DNA of 64,000 nt from Chromobotia macracanthus (GCA_036877525.1 JAZGTH010000059.1:3410001-3474000), one strand, 5' to 3'; counted from the stretch's first letter, positions 33,594-47,342 are shown. Notes: a model not told the origin generated them from the sequence alone. Numbers and translations: made by a program.

Positions 33594-36500
33594 GTGTGTA
33601 TTGATAGTAATTGACACTTGATTCTTCAATAACGTGTGAAGATTAAGTGGCTTTCGTTTTGTAAACACTAGAATCGGTTTAAACCTCAGATTAAGTGAAT
33701 TGAATTCAGGTTTACACCTAACGATCAAGGCGGATAAAGATTAGGCCATTAATAGTAGGCCTAATTAACAGCTTACCTAGCAGGATATTTTTTCAAACCC
33801 TCTCAAGATCTGATTGGATATCTGTATATAACCTGAGCTACAATAACAGGAAAAAGCTTATCTACACTATCTTAAAGCCAGGTGGTTATTGTGTCAACAA
33901 GTTGTCTCTGCATATTAAGATGGGATAAGAGAGATTTTTTAACATTAAAAAATTAAAGTAAAACATGTCCAATGATTGAATGTAATTTCTATTGTTTAAT
34001 GTAATTTTTCAAATGAATATAATTTCTATTTAGTGTGTTCAGTTGCAAGTTATATAGACAGAATAGATCTCTTCGTGAAGCTACCTGTGTATCCAGTTTA
34101 CCTCGACCCATGTCTTATGACTAAGAGTGAAATGTAATAAGATGTAATATTTTCTTAAGAGGCATTGCTTTTGATGGTGTAATAGCTCTCCCGGCCCTAT
34201 GATGTGTATTCAGTCAGGCAAAAATAAAAAGATCAGAGGCAACAGGTATCAGTGAACTGCTTGCATCCTTCCTTAACCCACCCAGCATGTTTTCTTTATA
34301 CCAGGAAACACACCTCCAATCTACACAAGCTTCTGTAGGAGATACCTCAAAAGACGGTAAGTGGATGGTTGCTTCAAACTCTCGGTGGCCTGTTAAGGCG
34401 TTTATGGGCTGAATAGATGTTTACTTGTGTCTTCAAAGATGCACAGACGTTCCTCATAGGTTAGTCACAGATATATTGTGAGGAAGTGAGAGACACATTA
34501 CGGCACATTCATGATAAAAGCTTTCACACCAAATGGAGTGAGGGAGGTGTCATTCAGTCTGTAATGAGTGATTTACTCAACAGATCTGCTGAGTACAACA
34601 TCTCTTCATCATGGTAAAACGATAGCACTCACTGACATGAGCTTCCTTTCTGTCTCACTTCCAGGGGCTGTTTAGATGTTGATTAGATCTGAGCTGATGG
34701 ACGAGTCTAGAAACAGGCTAGGAGGAAGAGATGGGCCACTGGTAGTAAAATAAATGGAGAAGTTGTAACTGTCAATATGGCGACCACTGGAATGGAAGTC
34801 CCGCGTTACAGATGCCTCATAAAGAGCCATTCGCATTATTGATAGAGTATAAACCTTAAATGCACATGCATTTCAAGTATAGGCTAAAAAAGCAAAAATT
34901 GTGATGGCGGTGTTGCCATGTTGTCATGTTACCTACAGTACATAGAAACTAGCTTATCATGTAAAAGTTGCATAATGCTCTTATTTATGAGAGAAATACA
35001 CATGCATTCAGAGATGATAGAAAATAAAAAAAAGTATTGCCATGTAAATTATGTCAAAAGTGGTTCTGTATAAACTGTCACTGGAGGCAAAAAACAAACC
35101 AAAACTGCAGGATGAAATGATGCTAGACCATCAGGATTAGACATATTATGTTTGCAGAGGCCCAGTTATATAAGGGTAAGAACCCTCAGTTGAAATAATA
35201 GCATATATAGTCTATTAGAAAAACAGATTTTGCTAACTGAATTCCAGCCAACACACACACACTCACAATTCGTGCATCAACACTAGTAATTATGCACGAT
35301 CAGTCTCCTAATTTACAGTCACGGCATTCTGCTTTCATGCTTCCAACGCACACATGATAGCATTTGATTGGTTATGACCTCAGCTCGCACATTGGTAAGC
35401 CGATATTCTTGTCTGTTTTTGTCAAGGGATTTAGCTAGCTCGAATTGTGAGACCTATAGTTTTAAAGTAGCCAAAAATATCACAAATAGTCTTCAAGGAT
35501 GTAAGAACTGGCTTCACACAACACCGCCCACAAAGTTTCAGATCCACGCTCCCCTCCAAACTCAGACACTGAACTCAAACAAGTAATGCAGGTAATAAAC
35601 CCTTACAAGGTGTCTTGAAAAATACCCAAGTCATTTGTTCAGTGACAGTGAGAATATGCGTTCATTTAGTATCTCGTGGTTCAAAAATAGAGAGTGGCTA
35701 AAATATTCAGCTGAACAGGATGATATAATATCACATTATCTTGTTAGATGTGAGCGGGTTGAGGGAGGACTTGAGGACAAGATGAATACTGGGAGAGTGA
35801 TTGCAAGAACACAGTGACCATATTTGTTCTTAATAATAATTATTTGCATTATAAGCTATTGTATTCACTATTATATAATAAAAGTATTTTGGCAATTCTG
35901 TGAGACAGTGATGGTGTATGAGTTGGTAATACCATAGTACTTTGTATAGTGTATGATGTGGTACTGGATGATTATAACAATATTCTGTGAGAGCTCTATA
36001 AGTGGGATCTAGCAGAGCAAGCATACACAAAGCAATTGAAGGTCCGTGTGACTTCCTCAAAGCTTCTGATCAGCTTATCGTGAAGAACATTCACTCGTAC
36101 ACACTTCAGTGAACGTCATACTGTGATCTGTGCTAGTTTTCCTGGGTGACGTTATTTTGGGAGGGTGCCAGGTGAGAGCCAGAAAAGCTTGGTGGCATTC
36201 ATTGTCATCTCTCAGGCACGCCTGTGCTTGAGGGAAACTCACCCACACACCAGAGTATTTATACACTTGTTCTCTGAGGTACAAATGCGCATGTTGCCTC
36301 TTCCCAAAGTTCAGATCTGTTCAACAAAACCTGAAGTTATCTACACAGGATTCATGTCTAAATTTGACTGCATGTTCAACTAAAGCAGTGAAAGAACTTT
36401 TGTGAGCCCTTTGAATTATCTGTAATTATGCAGGGTTAGGACCAGATGTGATTAAATATATATACGGATATACTGTATATGAATATATATGGATGATACC

Positions 36501-37320
36501 CTCTTTAATCCAGTGTCACTCACAGAATTACTTGCGCTGTTTTACAGTAGCGTGGAGGAATTACTGGAGTGTGAGTGGAATGAGGTGATTTATTCTGAAG
36601 CACTCTTGGGTGTCATCGTGTTTTCGTAGTTTTGATTGAGCACCAGTGGAGATCAGATGAGAGAGAAATGCCACAGAACAGGCAGTGAGTTGTCATGGCG
36701 TTCATACCCACGTCCAGAGTCTGTCTGCCTGCCTCTCTCTTTCTATCTCACATAAACACGTATAATTACAAATACAATACAAAAGACAATTTCAATGTAT
36801 TAAGAATACGTTCACCTTAAAATAAAACTTCTTTCCCTCATCCTTTGGGAGTCAGGGATCAGGATTTTTGTCAGTACAAAATATTTTATAACATCCTTTT
36901 GTTTTTCACAAAAAAGTAATGAATACACTGAGGTGGAAATGTATTAAATTATCATGTTGGTTTGGACATGAGGCTGATCCTCATAATTGCAGAGCTGAAA
37001 GAGATAAGCAGGACCTGAGTGATAAAACCACAATATTTCTAACCTGTTAGAGGATTGACCAAACAGACAGGCCTGTCTACTGTATCCTACTGTACACAGT
37101 ATCAGCACAACAGGAGAAAAGAGCAATTGGCAGAACATATGTCACATACATTAGTTTGGTCGTTTTGTGCACCACCCCCACCAACAGAAACAGTAGGGCT
37201 GGTTGACACTTCTCCATAATAAGGCTAATTAACTGCTGATTACTGCAGAGTAAATATATGCCGCACAGAGACAAGCAGATCCTCAAACACACACGGTTTT
37301 CTGAATACTAGATCTTCACA
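33592..37320. other. Non-coding stretch
   Basis: Frames of at most 76 codons, none recognisable. Contains the candidate exon at 34305-34356. 34790-34825 resembles 29905-29938. An AT-rich patch with ATATAT words is at 36455-36492. Nothing else recognised. Confidence 0.5.
34305..34356 (+). other. Candidate short exon, 52 nt, unproven
   Basis: 'catgttttctttataccag' at 34286-34304 is a reasonable acceptor and ACG/gtaagtgg at 34357 a strong donor. Two of the three frames are open: frame 1 gives ETHLQSTQASVGDTSKD and frame 3 gives NTPPIYTSFCRRYLKR. Neither matches a domain I know. Short open segments between good splice signals arise by chance in 64 kb, so this is only a lead. Confidence 0.15.
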
Positions 37321-37742
37321 CTGTGTCCCAAACAAACAGTGTTTGTCCAAATATTCTAGGACATTAAAATTAGTCCATCCCAAAGTGTAATACATTGAAA
37401 ATATTAAACACAATGCTGTACTGCATTGTTTTTTTGACTAGTTTTGCATTAGGAAAAACAAAAAGCTTAATGTTTTAAAGTAACAAAAATGTTGGTATAG
37501 GCACACATGAAAGTTATTAATGTTACCATGAACTGTGTAGGCTCAATTATATTGAATTATTAACAACATGACAGTCTGAGTTGGAGGAAATTGTAAATGC
37601 ATAAATAATAGCATAAAGAATGTAAATATTTCTTAACAACACTGGTGTAGTATTTACTAAATATTAAAAAGTATGTACTTCCTCCATTACCAGTGAAGTA
37701 CACATTTTAGTGCATACTGTAAATACGCAAATTGGGACACAG
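37321..37742. mobile_element. TIR element with CTGTGTCCCAA ends
   Basis: ctgtgtcccaa at 37321-37331 and ttgggacacag at 37732-37742 are perfect 11-bp inverted repeats. Just inside the right end is 'gtgcatactgtaaatacgcaa', matching the style of a common teleost family in which 'tatgcatac' phrases precede TTGGGACACAG. About 422 bp and non-coding, so non-autonomous. Confidence 0.65.
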
Positions 37743-37979
37743 CCTATTTTAATTATGCTCATAAAAGGGAGTAAACAGGGGTAATTTAAGCAATTTTCAG
37801 TTCTCAAAATTCTTTATTCATTTAACATTGCAAGCCCAAAATGAACAAGCACAAAGTTTTATTCCACTTCAATCTCTCTCCCTTTCTTCCTATGCTTTCT
37901 ATAATCACATTCTGAATATCTCTCAGTCACTTAGTAAATATGTATGAAACAATACTGAATGTGATCTACAGAGAGAGTG

Positions 37980-38240
37980 TGGAGAGAGAGACTGTTGGGT
38001 CGTAACAGCGCTAATTAAATCCGGCTAGTTGTCTGCAATTTTAAGAGATGAATCCCCAAGTGTTGTCCAATTTTCCAGCGTTTGCGCATAACTCAGCACT
38101 CATAAATAATTTCGACACTTCAGCGCTTGAGACTCAAAACAAATGACGATAGTGCTGTGCAGCACTTTTCATTTGTGACTTTTAAGCAATGACACAAATC
38201 ACCAGACTAAAAGCATTATAAGTGTCTCTGATCAAACATT
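37980..38240. promoter_or_regulatory. Candidate conserved non-coding island
   Basis: Repeat-free sequence with 'cagcgctaattaaatccgg', 'cataaataatttcgacac' and 'acaaatgacgatagtg'. The CpG content is slightly above that of its surroundings and no frame crosses it. Judged by texture; not aligned. Confidence 0.3.
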
Positions 38241-39037
38241 ATACGGCTGTCATACACACACTGCCTGTGCAAACTCATACCATAAGCACTTAGTTGTCTT
38301 ATTTAAGATTTGCAGACAGGCAGGAATGATAAATGAGAATTAGAAGAGTTGGCTTTGATGTGTTTCTGTGTATCTACAGTATATTATGTTAAATAATATA
38401 CATTTTATGTGTGTGTGTGAAGCTTTCCATTCACTGTCATTGGTCATTCAAACTCATGCAGAATGCCTGAAACGGCACGACTCAGGCAGCGTGGGATATT
38501 TTTTAATGCTCTATCTCAGCAGAGCGCCTACATGGTCGATAAAGGAGGGATGTTTCCGGCAGTGGGAGACATAGAGAAAGAGAGGAAAATAAATGAATGA
38601 GCGCACAACAGTTGTGAGGGCCCATAGTAATGGATGATATATAACTGGGTTACTTTCCTTGGGGCGGATTGAACTCTCCAGGAATCAAAACCTCTATATC
38701 AGAGGTGCTCCATACATGATAAAATTAGAATGCATCGCCTAACACTCTCTCTTTTCTTTTTTATTTAAAGGAGGAGAGACTTCAACCGTTAACATACCCA
38801 CATGCAAATTTATAAGCATGCATACACAAAAGGTACTGTGACAGTACCATGGTACAGCTTTGGTATCAGATGTAGAACTGTGATACATTGTGTGGGTATG
38901 AAATGATGACTCTGTTCACATTACCATTATATCAAAAAGATACTTTAGATAATACCATAAAATTATAATTGTGCTTTTGTGCATTTCTGTAAGATGTGAT
39001 AACTTTGATTTTTTTTTGTTCTAAAATTAAAGTCTCC

Positions 39038-39040
<3 letters not shown>
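38241..39040. other. Non-coding stretch
   Basis: A 68-codon plus-strand frame without recognisable content. 'ggtactgtgacagtaccat' at about 38832-38850 is a short inverted repeat. Confidence 0.55.

Positions 39041-39101
<61 letters not shown>
39041..39101. repeat. (CT)n microsatellite
   Basis: About 55 bases of nearly pure CT. Confidence 0.97.
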
Positions 39102-39104
<3 letters not shown>

Positions 39105-42100
39105 AATATATTTTATTATAATTATATGTGTACAGTGTTATTGTTTGAGTTTTCTTGGTCTTTTGCCAAACAGGACATGATATCAGCAAGAGCCATATGT
39201 TTCCCCTATCAATATCTTCTGGTGTCGAGTCAAACCACTAGCCACAAACAAGTAGCCATTTTGGCACTAACAACCCTATGTCATCAGTTTAGGTGGAGTA
39301 TATAACCTAAACTATGCAGGGGTCAACCAAAAACACGCTAATAGTCACTTAACGTCCAGCAAACCCCATTCACAGAGTTATACAGATGACTTTAACAGCT
39401 TGCTTGGATTTAAAGAAACAGTCGTGGATACAGCGTGAATGTTCTGCCTTATGTCAATGTTAGGATGGTTAGAGGACCGTGTAGTCTCATGTGATTGTGT
39501 CATTACTAATTGATAACTTAATATTTTAATCAGTTCAACACAACAGCTAACCTGTAAATATATGAGCATGGTACAGATTTACCTACATGATATTAATATG
39601 TTTTATTTCACAGCGAGTAAAATAAACTTTATTGACCTGTTTTATATCCCAATAATTTATTTAAAATGGCATAACTTTGCGTTAATCTTGCTTTTCATTG
39701 TCAGTCGCTCTATAAAACTCCAAAGGTAACAGAACTATGATATAAATCTAAATAAAATGTGTAACCACAGTTATTTAGAAAATATTGTTATTTCAGTGAC
39801 AAATAGAGAATATAACACTAAAATCAAAATGCCATAATAAACATTAAAACGTTATCAGAAAGAGAAGCACACCATCCCCAAACAAGTGTTAATTATGCAC
39901 AATAAACAGGAAATGAATTGGAAAAATGAGCATTTTAATGAAGGTCTGTTTTGAACTAATAACTGTCTGACTCCACCTGAAGTGGGGTGGAGATGGGGGG
40001 CAAACTTGCAGAGGCATTGTTGTATTTCATAATTGCAGCATAATTAGTATGCAATTGTGTTTTTCCCTCTGTGGTCTGTGGATAATAGATATTATTTGAA
40101 GCATATTGCTTTATCATAGGGTGTAATTTGTTGGTAATTACAATACGGTGATTACATGTCAGACAAAATCACTTGTTGATTCACGATAGGAGTTTCTTCT
40201 GAGGAGACCCACACTGACGGCAACCTGCTGACGCACACATACTTAAACACACACAGAGCCAGGTTCACACACATGCACTTGCTTACCACATGTATGAAAC
40301 ATTTATGTGAGATTGAGTCTTTAAATACAGACAGCAAGAGATTGTTGTATGCTAATCTGGACCTTTTGACAATTTTAATAGTTGTAGTTCAACGGGTTTT
40401 CACTTTGGGATTTAACACATTTAACACTCTCAGATGTTAAAGTCATCATGCCATTATATATATTATTGTAAACCAGAGTAATCCCCCATCATGCACCTCT
40501 GTCCTGCACCTTTCATTTCCTGGAAACACTATCCCAACTGCCTCTCAAAACCACATAGCAGAGGATCATGGGAAAAAATCTGTACCACTGAAAACAAACT
40601 GGGTGAACAGATTTAGCTTAAGTTACTTGAGTTCTCTCTCTTTTTCCCATGTGAAATGTTAAAGTTACGTGCTCTTTACAACTGTGTCGAAATGTGCACG
40701 TGTTGGTGCTGACAGGCTTGTCCTCACTTAAGTAATGGCAATGTGTTTTTTTAAAACTATATTACTTGTAATGTTATGACTTCTCATTGTGATGTGTGAA
40801 ACTGCTCTTTTGTTATTTATATACACAAATGCACTTAGTATTCAACTTCCATCCTTTAGCCCACAGTTCTCAGGTCTTGGTGTAATAGTATGCAATCTGT
40901 ATTTGACTTTGCTGCTTTGCACAATTATATTCTCATTCTGAGTTTGGATTTTTTTCTCAATAGAAATAATTGAGTGTGCTTTGACCTAATGCTACGGTTC
41001 ATTTTGTGTTCTCCCAGACTTTTCCCTAAAAATACTCAAGTGAATTTGAACTAAAAGTTGTGATTTTAGGTAAGAATATTGATACAGTTTTGCATGCTAA
41101 ATATTACAATGCTTTAAGATATCACCCACCCATAGCATGCATTATGCTAATTCCTAACTGTGAACACATGCTCCCTCATTTAGAACAATCTAGATTTGTC
41201 TACGTCAGAGAAAGTGTAAGTGTGTATACATCTGTTGTGAATCTGGCAAAAATGTTGCATGATAACTGTGTTCACGTGCATAATGTAAATGTGCAATAAT
41301 TAGTGAATAGGGGCCATTGTGTTTTGATCCCTACAGACGTGACACAGCACAGGCCGTTTAGGGCTGAACCTGTAATCAGAATTTAAAGCAATAATCTGAT
41401 TTCAAGCTTGCAGTTTTAAGTTTGTCATCTTCCATGTACTGTTTTCTTTCATTCCTCTGCTTACTGACTCCTCTGTTGACTAACCGGCCTACACAGGCTG
41501 CTCAAATCCGGTCCGAATTCCTAACTCTTGCTGCGATGTAAATCAGGACTTTTTTTCCCTGTCATGGACACAGGATAAGCTCAGCCTGCAGCTGCAGAAG
41601 TCTTACACTATCCCAGCACACTCTTTATCTGTTCTCCCAGAGGTTACACACTCCCTTTTTCTTGTTCTGCTCACATTCGCTCCGGCTAACATGCACTCTC
41701 TCGCCATATGATTCATGCTAGCTGCTATCTGGATAATCTCCCTCTCTCCCTCTCCCCTTCCCCGTTGTCCCAGCAGTCCTCTCTCCCTCCCTGCTCTGCT
41801 GAGTGTCTTTTTGACAGAACCCGATATAAACAGCCTTTGATTAAGCTCTGGGTGACCCAAAACAGTAAGTAGACATGGCCCAGGGACAGAAGTTTGACTT
41901 TACAGTCAAGACAAGCCATGTGTAACATTGATGGCATGGTTTGATTGTGTGATGTTATTTTTATAATGTAGACTGGGCATATCAAAAATAGTGCCTTGGT
42001 ACCCACACTCAAAATAATCACCTAGTTGGTTTGTAAAAGTAAACAGGTGGAAAAAAAATGGATTAAAATAAGTGAATGACACCTTGCACTTTAAGTCATT

Positions 42101-43600
42101 ATAATGAATCAAACATTACGATGTGTAAAGAAAACTACTCGACTGCTTTTAATCACTTGAAAAATGTGAAATGTTGTGAAATAATTGAAGGTCATTGTTT
42201 TAATTTACTTAAGTCTTTTATTAACTATTTACTTTAAAATAAAAGTAATACAGTAGTGTATTAGTGTTTGCTGCGGTATTAAAATCAGTATTGAGTATCT
42301 TTCACTGGTGCTGGTATTGACTACTGAAATGTTGATACAGTGCCTGTATCTGAGGGTCTGATCGGTAAACTTGCTCTGTGTTCTGGATGGTCGAGGTGCA
42401 TCCAGAGGATTCGAGATGTTTTTGTTTCAAGTTAGCTTGACGTTGTGCAACAACTGTCACCTGTCAACAACATCTGCAGTGAGCAGCTTGCTCTCACCGG
42501 ATGATTGAGTTTGGCCATACCTGATGCCTCAAACTGTCGCATCTCAAATCTGTTCACTGTTCATCGTTTTTTATGAACTTTTCAGTGTTCCTATGAGTGT
42601 TAAGTATGCATGCCAGATCAATGTTGAGAGGTAACATGATATAAGTAAATGTGCCAAACATAAGCAGAGCAACTAAAGTGATTAGCTACATATGAAAAGT
42701 GAAGATTTCATTTTTATCATCATATTGTGAATGGATTTGATGGTAAAAAGTCAGACCAAATGTGAGTTCATAACACAATGCCTAAACTGGAACAGGGCTA
42801 TTAGTTAACCTTAGTCCACACAACCTTAGTGACTTCAGTTGAGGAGGAAAATATCTGAAGAAGAGCAGGTAATTAAAATAGATTAACATTTTCATTAACA
42901 TGCACCAATAAATTATTTGCAATATACACGTAATGTGTGTCCAGAAAGGCCAATTTTGGTGTAATGTTCATTTTTTCTGCAAATTTCCCTACATCCAAAT
43001 ACCCCCAAATTTAAAAAAATATATAAATAAAGACCTGCAGATTCCTTCTGTCCGTCAGCATTTGAAAACCTCTTGGCATGAATGAAAGGTCTGTTTTGTA
43101 ATGGTGTACAAATTGAAAATAGAAGATGAATAGCAAACGGGCCTCTGGGCCTAGCGATCAGGGATCAGTGCTGGTCTGTAACTCGTCTGACACAGTGTGT
43201 GTGACTGGGTAATCCCTCAGAGTAATGAGGGTTTTCTCTGAGTTTGTGTGTGTTGTACAATTCACCTCCACTGCTCAGCAGGGCTATTAAACCATCACAT
43301 CCATCTTTGTAATGAGTGTGTTTGGGTTAATACCCATTAAACGGATTATCTGTGTGTGTGCGTATGCACGTCTGTGTAAGGAACATTAGAAAAGATCAAG
43401 GGCAAAGTGTAAGAAGTTTGTATTGGAGTGAAAACAGATGGAGATGGTACAGATTGTGTGCAGACAGGAAGCAGCGAAGCAGCAAACATGAACTGTGATA
43501 CAGAGGGCAAATTTGATGAATTCTTCCAATGATGTGTGAGTACCTGCTTAACAATCCAGGAGCGTACTTAATTAGGCTCCTGTGATCATAAAGTATACAG
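39102..43600. other. Non-coding stretch
   Basis: Frames up to 98 codons on the minus strand at 41603-42021 are carried by a pyrimidine-rich patch (41731-41800) and have no domain. 42250-42345 contains loosely repeated 'ggtattgac'/'cagtattgag' words. No recognised transposon or gene. Confidence 0.55.
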
Positions 43601-43679
43601 CTGTATAAATGTATTTTAAAAATGCCTGTACACTCAGTATATATAATATTTGAAAGATCTGTTTTCTTACACTCTGCTG

Positions 43680-43990
43680 CTATCCCAAACCTTTCCATTT
43701 TTCTCTTGTCGTACCTGGCCATCTCTGAACTGATTGACAGTTGGCCTTTACCCCATTGTGCCTGTGCTGGACTTTTGTCTGATTACTGCTGGATCTATAA
43801 CTCTGTGATTTGTTCTTTTGTCAAAAAATGCCCTTTTCAATGTCTACACTCAATTCAATTGGCTCAAAGTCTCACCTCAGCGCTTGAGATTCACTCTTTA
43901 GAGCTCTTGACTGCGACTCTCAATTTGACTTCATGGGGCTCGGAGATCTGGAATCCCATTTTTTAAAATGCAAATGGGCGTTCTTGTACC
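43680..43990. promoter_or_regulatory. Candidate regulatory island with a PBX/MEIS-type site
   Basis: TGATTGACAG occurs exactly at 43731-43740, the second perfect copy in the window. The surrounding 300 bp is repeat-poor and includes 'caattcaattggctcaaag' and 'aaaatgcaaatgggcg' (octamer-like ATGCAAAT at about 43968). The opposed frames of 108 and 114 codons here have no domain. Regulatory role is inferred. Confidence 0.28.
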
Positions 43991-45390
43991 TTTGGCAGGC
44001 CGTTTTGAATGCCAGTATTATTCCCTGTACAAAAAACACATCTGGAATCACTCCTCACCCTCACGGCTGTGTTTAAAATATCGTACGGCATCCATACTCA
44101 GCCCTTCGTCATGACACAGCCACAACTGTGACTCCCTTATTCCACACACTCCTCTATTTCTCCCTGCACACGCAGAACAACGTATCATGTTATCACATTA
44201 CCTCGGAAACCTGCCGGCATAGAGAACACAGTGACACTCGTAAGCAAAACTCCAATTTTATGAGCTGACAAAAGGCTGAACGGATAGTTTGTACCTGCAG
44301 TGCAGTGTACACACAGCCTAGCCCAGAGGAACCAGCGTGAAGGGATATTTATGTTGTGCTGGGCAGCAGAGGATTATAGAGAAGGGGAATCTAGGGTCTG
44401 TTCATGTCAAAATTTGTTCTGTGGTCTTATCCCATACTCTATCGTTCAATGAAACAAAAATCATACAAGACATGACAGCATGCCTTAGACAGCAAAATGC
44501 ATTACATTACACTTGTACAAAGACAGACAGATGGCTTCCATAGTATAAGCGTTTATTCTGTACAGTAGCACGTATATGTACAGTATGTGTGCACCACCTC
44601 AAAGAAACGTTTATGGTCAAAAATGGAAGATTGCTTTATCTGTGAGTATATTTGTGTTTTAGGTGTATAATTTTGACACTATTTTAGTGCCACCAAACGG
44701 CACTTTAGTATAGTATTAATAAAGTAATAAAGAACGTTCAGAGCTTTATTTCTGCTCTATAGAACAATTTCAGTTGTAGTTTAACTAACCAAAAATTTTA
44801 GTATTGGCATAAGGCTCATATTTCAGTTTATTTTGTGTGTAAACTCATTTTAATTAGGCTGCAGTGTTTTGCTCTGCAGACAACCACAAAAACCCTGTTA
44901 ATTCTATGCTTTGTGGTCAGAATTGTCCTCTATCCAGATGTTATCGTCACTAAATATTTTATAGACATAACTTTGAGAACAAAGTAGAATACAGTTGTGC
45001 TCAAGGAACTGGGAAACTTTAAGACTTGAGTCTGGGCAGCATGATGCAATGAATCTCACAAGCTTTGGCAAATCAAACAAAACATTTTCTATGAACTTTC
45101 TTAGAATTTTAACAGCCTGTATGACTAATATAATTTATAACAAGATTTTTGGGTGTGTCTCAGGCTGAGACTACGCTTGGCGTGATCTTTTCAGTTGTAA
45201 CTCTATAATAATAAATAATTATAATAATGTAAAATGTATAATTTAATGCTTAATACATTTCAATACAAACATAAAATGCTTTAAATACATTTTGACGTTT
45301 ATTTTGAACTGTATCACATAAAATGTCAAATGATGGCCCCAGAAACAACCAGAGATGGGATATCTGCCGTTAGGAAGGTAAACAGGTAGT
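43991..45390. other. Non-coding stretch
   Basis: No frame above 68 codons and no recognised repeat. 44080-44240 is somewhat CpG-richer and repeat-poor. Confidence 0.55.
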
Positions 45391-45437
45391 CCCGCCCCAG
45401 AATCATGCCATTGGCTAAGGCAGATTCCTCATATAAG
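45391..45437 (+). promoter_or_regulatory. Promoter-like motif trio, unproven
   Basis: cccgcccc (45391-45398, GC box), ccattggct (45408-45416, inverted CCAAT box) and atataag (45431-45437, TATA-like) occur in that order within 47 bases. The spacing between elements is tighter than in most promoters and there is no CpG island or gene downstream. It may be a coincidence or part of a decayed repeat. Confidence 0.15.
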
Positions 45438-47295
45438 CACAACAGAGCCACACTGTTTACACTCTTGAGAAACTAACCTGCAAATGGCTCACTATAGAGT
45501 ACTCTCTGCATTAAACTAGGGTAGGATAAAGTATTTTATCCATGAAAAAATGACATGCATCAGCTTTAGAGCACGAAGCAGTCCTGAACAAAAGAACTGT
45601 GAAATGAAAATTCACTCAATAAATCAGTCAGAAGTATCTGATTCACTTGTTCGCTAAAGTAAATTTTGTTAGACTCCCCTCTGCTAGTCTGACTTACGCT
45701 AACAGATCCTACTAAGCACACAATCATAAAAAGAAAGAATTAAAGGGCCGGTGAGGCATTTATGGTCCTACCAAAATGTGCACTAGAAGTTACCCTAGAA
45801 ACAATTTATCCCAGAAGCAAAATGTCTCATGTGAAATGTGGTATTTGCCAACTGTTCTCATAACCTTACAGATCATTTCTGCACTGCAATTTAAGTCATT
45901 ATATGTTGCAGTAGTAATCAATGCTTTTATATAAAGCAGACTTTAAATCACACTATATGGCAGACAAAAATTGAATGGCCTTAAATGAGTGTCCACACTG
46001 TTCTGGATGAACGCCAGTGGTGTGGATGCAGAAACACTTAAAGAACCTCAAAGTGTTCATTTCAGACCCGAGAATGAGGAATGAATGAATGAATGTGGCA
46101 GCTAATGACAGTGTAGGATGTATAACTCCATATGCCAAATCTGTGTGTGAGTGTGCACATGTGTTTGTGAATGCTGTTGTTTTCCCAGTCTCCATCATGA
46201 CAGATAAATGACTGTGGTAATGTTTGTCTGCTGGCTTCCTCTCCCGTTCACACACATCTGTTTGCTGGAGTGGCGTATCAGAGTTCTGTTCGCACATAAA
46301 CACGTACGTATAGAGCCGCCTGCATGCCGAGCCTCCTTCTGCTGTTCATGTGTCATTGAGGAAGGAGCTTGTGTGCTCATAAACGCATATATCCCCAACA
46401 CACACTGCTCAGTTAAACATAACAGTAGTCCTGAGTCATGCAGATTTCATAAATGTACAGTGGGGTCTAATAATAAGCTGATACAATGTTGTGAATCTGG
46501 CATTCAAAGGTTAATTTAATCAGGGAAATTACTAGAACTTTTAGGAAAAGTAAAAAAAAATAGTTTAAAAACTTTAACAAACTTTCAATTTTTTTAAAAT
46601 GAAATGATAAATGTAAAACATTAATAGTATTTATATGTGTGTATTTGTTTGCATTGTAAATACTTAAAATGTAATGTAATTTATAATTTTAATGTTTACA
46701 GTATGTAAAGGGTACAGACAGCTCTGTGGATTGTAATGGAAGGGCTGATCTGCCAGCAAATCAGAAATTACAAAAATTAATAAATAAATACTTGGAACAC
46801 CTTTTTTCAAAGCTTCTTTAATTAAAAAGTATGCCTAGTGGTAATATTTCAGCTATTATACAAATTGTTCTGAAATTTTCCTGATAATTTTTCCAAATTT
46901 GGACGGCATATTATTTCATCTTCTTCTGCACCACAAGAACCCATGAACTTACATAACAGCTTCAGCTCTGACTATGCCAGTCATTTTACATGGTGCTTCC
47001 TTTTCTGTGTGTTTGTGTGCAACACTCTTATCTCCACTGGAGAGATTCTAGAACGTAGCAGTGTGCTAATCTGAATAACAAAGTGTGTATTTGTCAAATT
47101 TTGCTCAGTGTGATGTGTTGTCATACCCGTCTGCCTTTAATTTCCTTTTCCTACCACAGCACACCTGCACCCTCTTTCATTTAGATGTCTCTGTTGAAGA
47201 CGCTGCCGCTTCATTCATCTTATCTCTCTTTCCTCACCGTCACCCTAAATTACACAGTGCAAGAGAGCAGGAGAGAGACAGACAGTGTCATAAAT

Positions 47296-47298
<3 letters not shown>
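45438..47298. other. Non-coding stretch
   Basis: Overlapping frames of 103-116 codons on opposite strands at 45953-46519 have no domain. (GAAT)n occurs at 46078-46093. Nothing else recognised. Confidence 0.55.
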
Positions 47299-47333
<35 letters not shown>

Positions 47334-47342
47334 TGTGTGTGT
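47299..47342. repeat. (GA)n(TG)n compound microsatellite
   Basis: About 16 GA units followed by a short TG run. Confidence 0.96.

Noticed and set aside
45950..46010. 'cactatatggcagacaaaa' resembling the start of a fish TIR (CACTATATGG)
   Set aside because: The match decays after about ten bases and no inverted partner was found.
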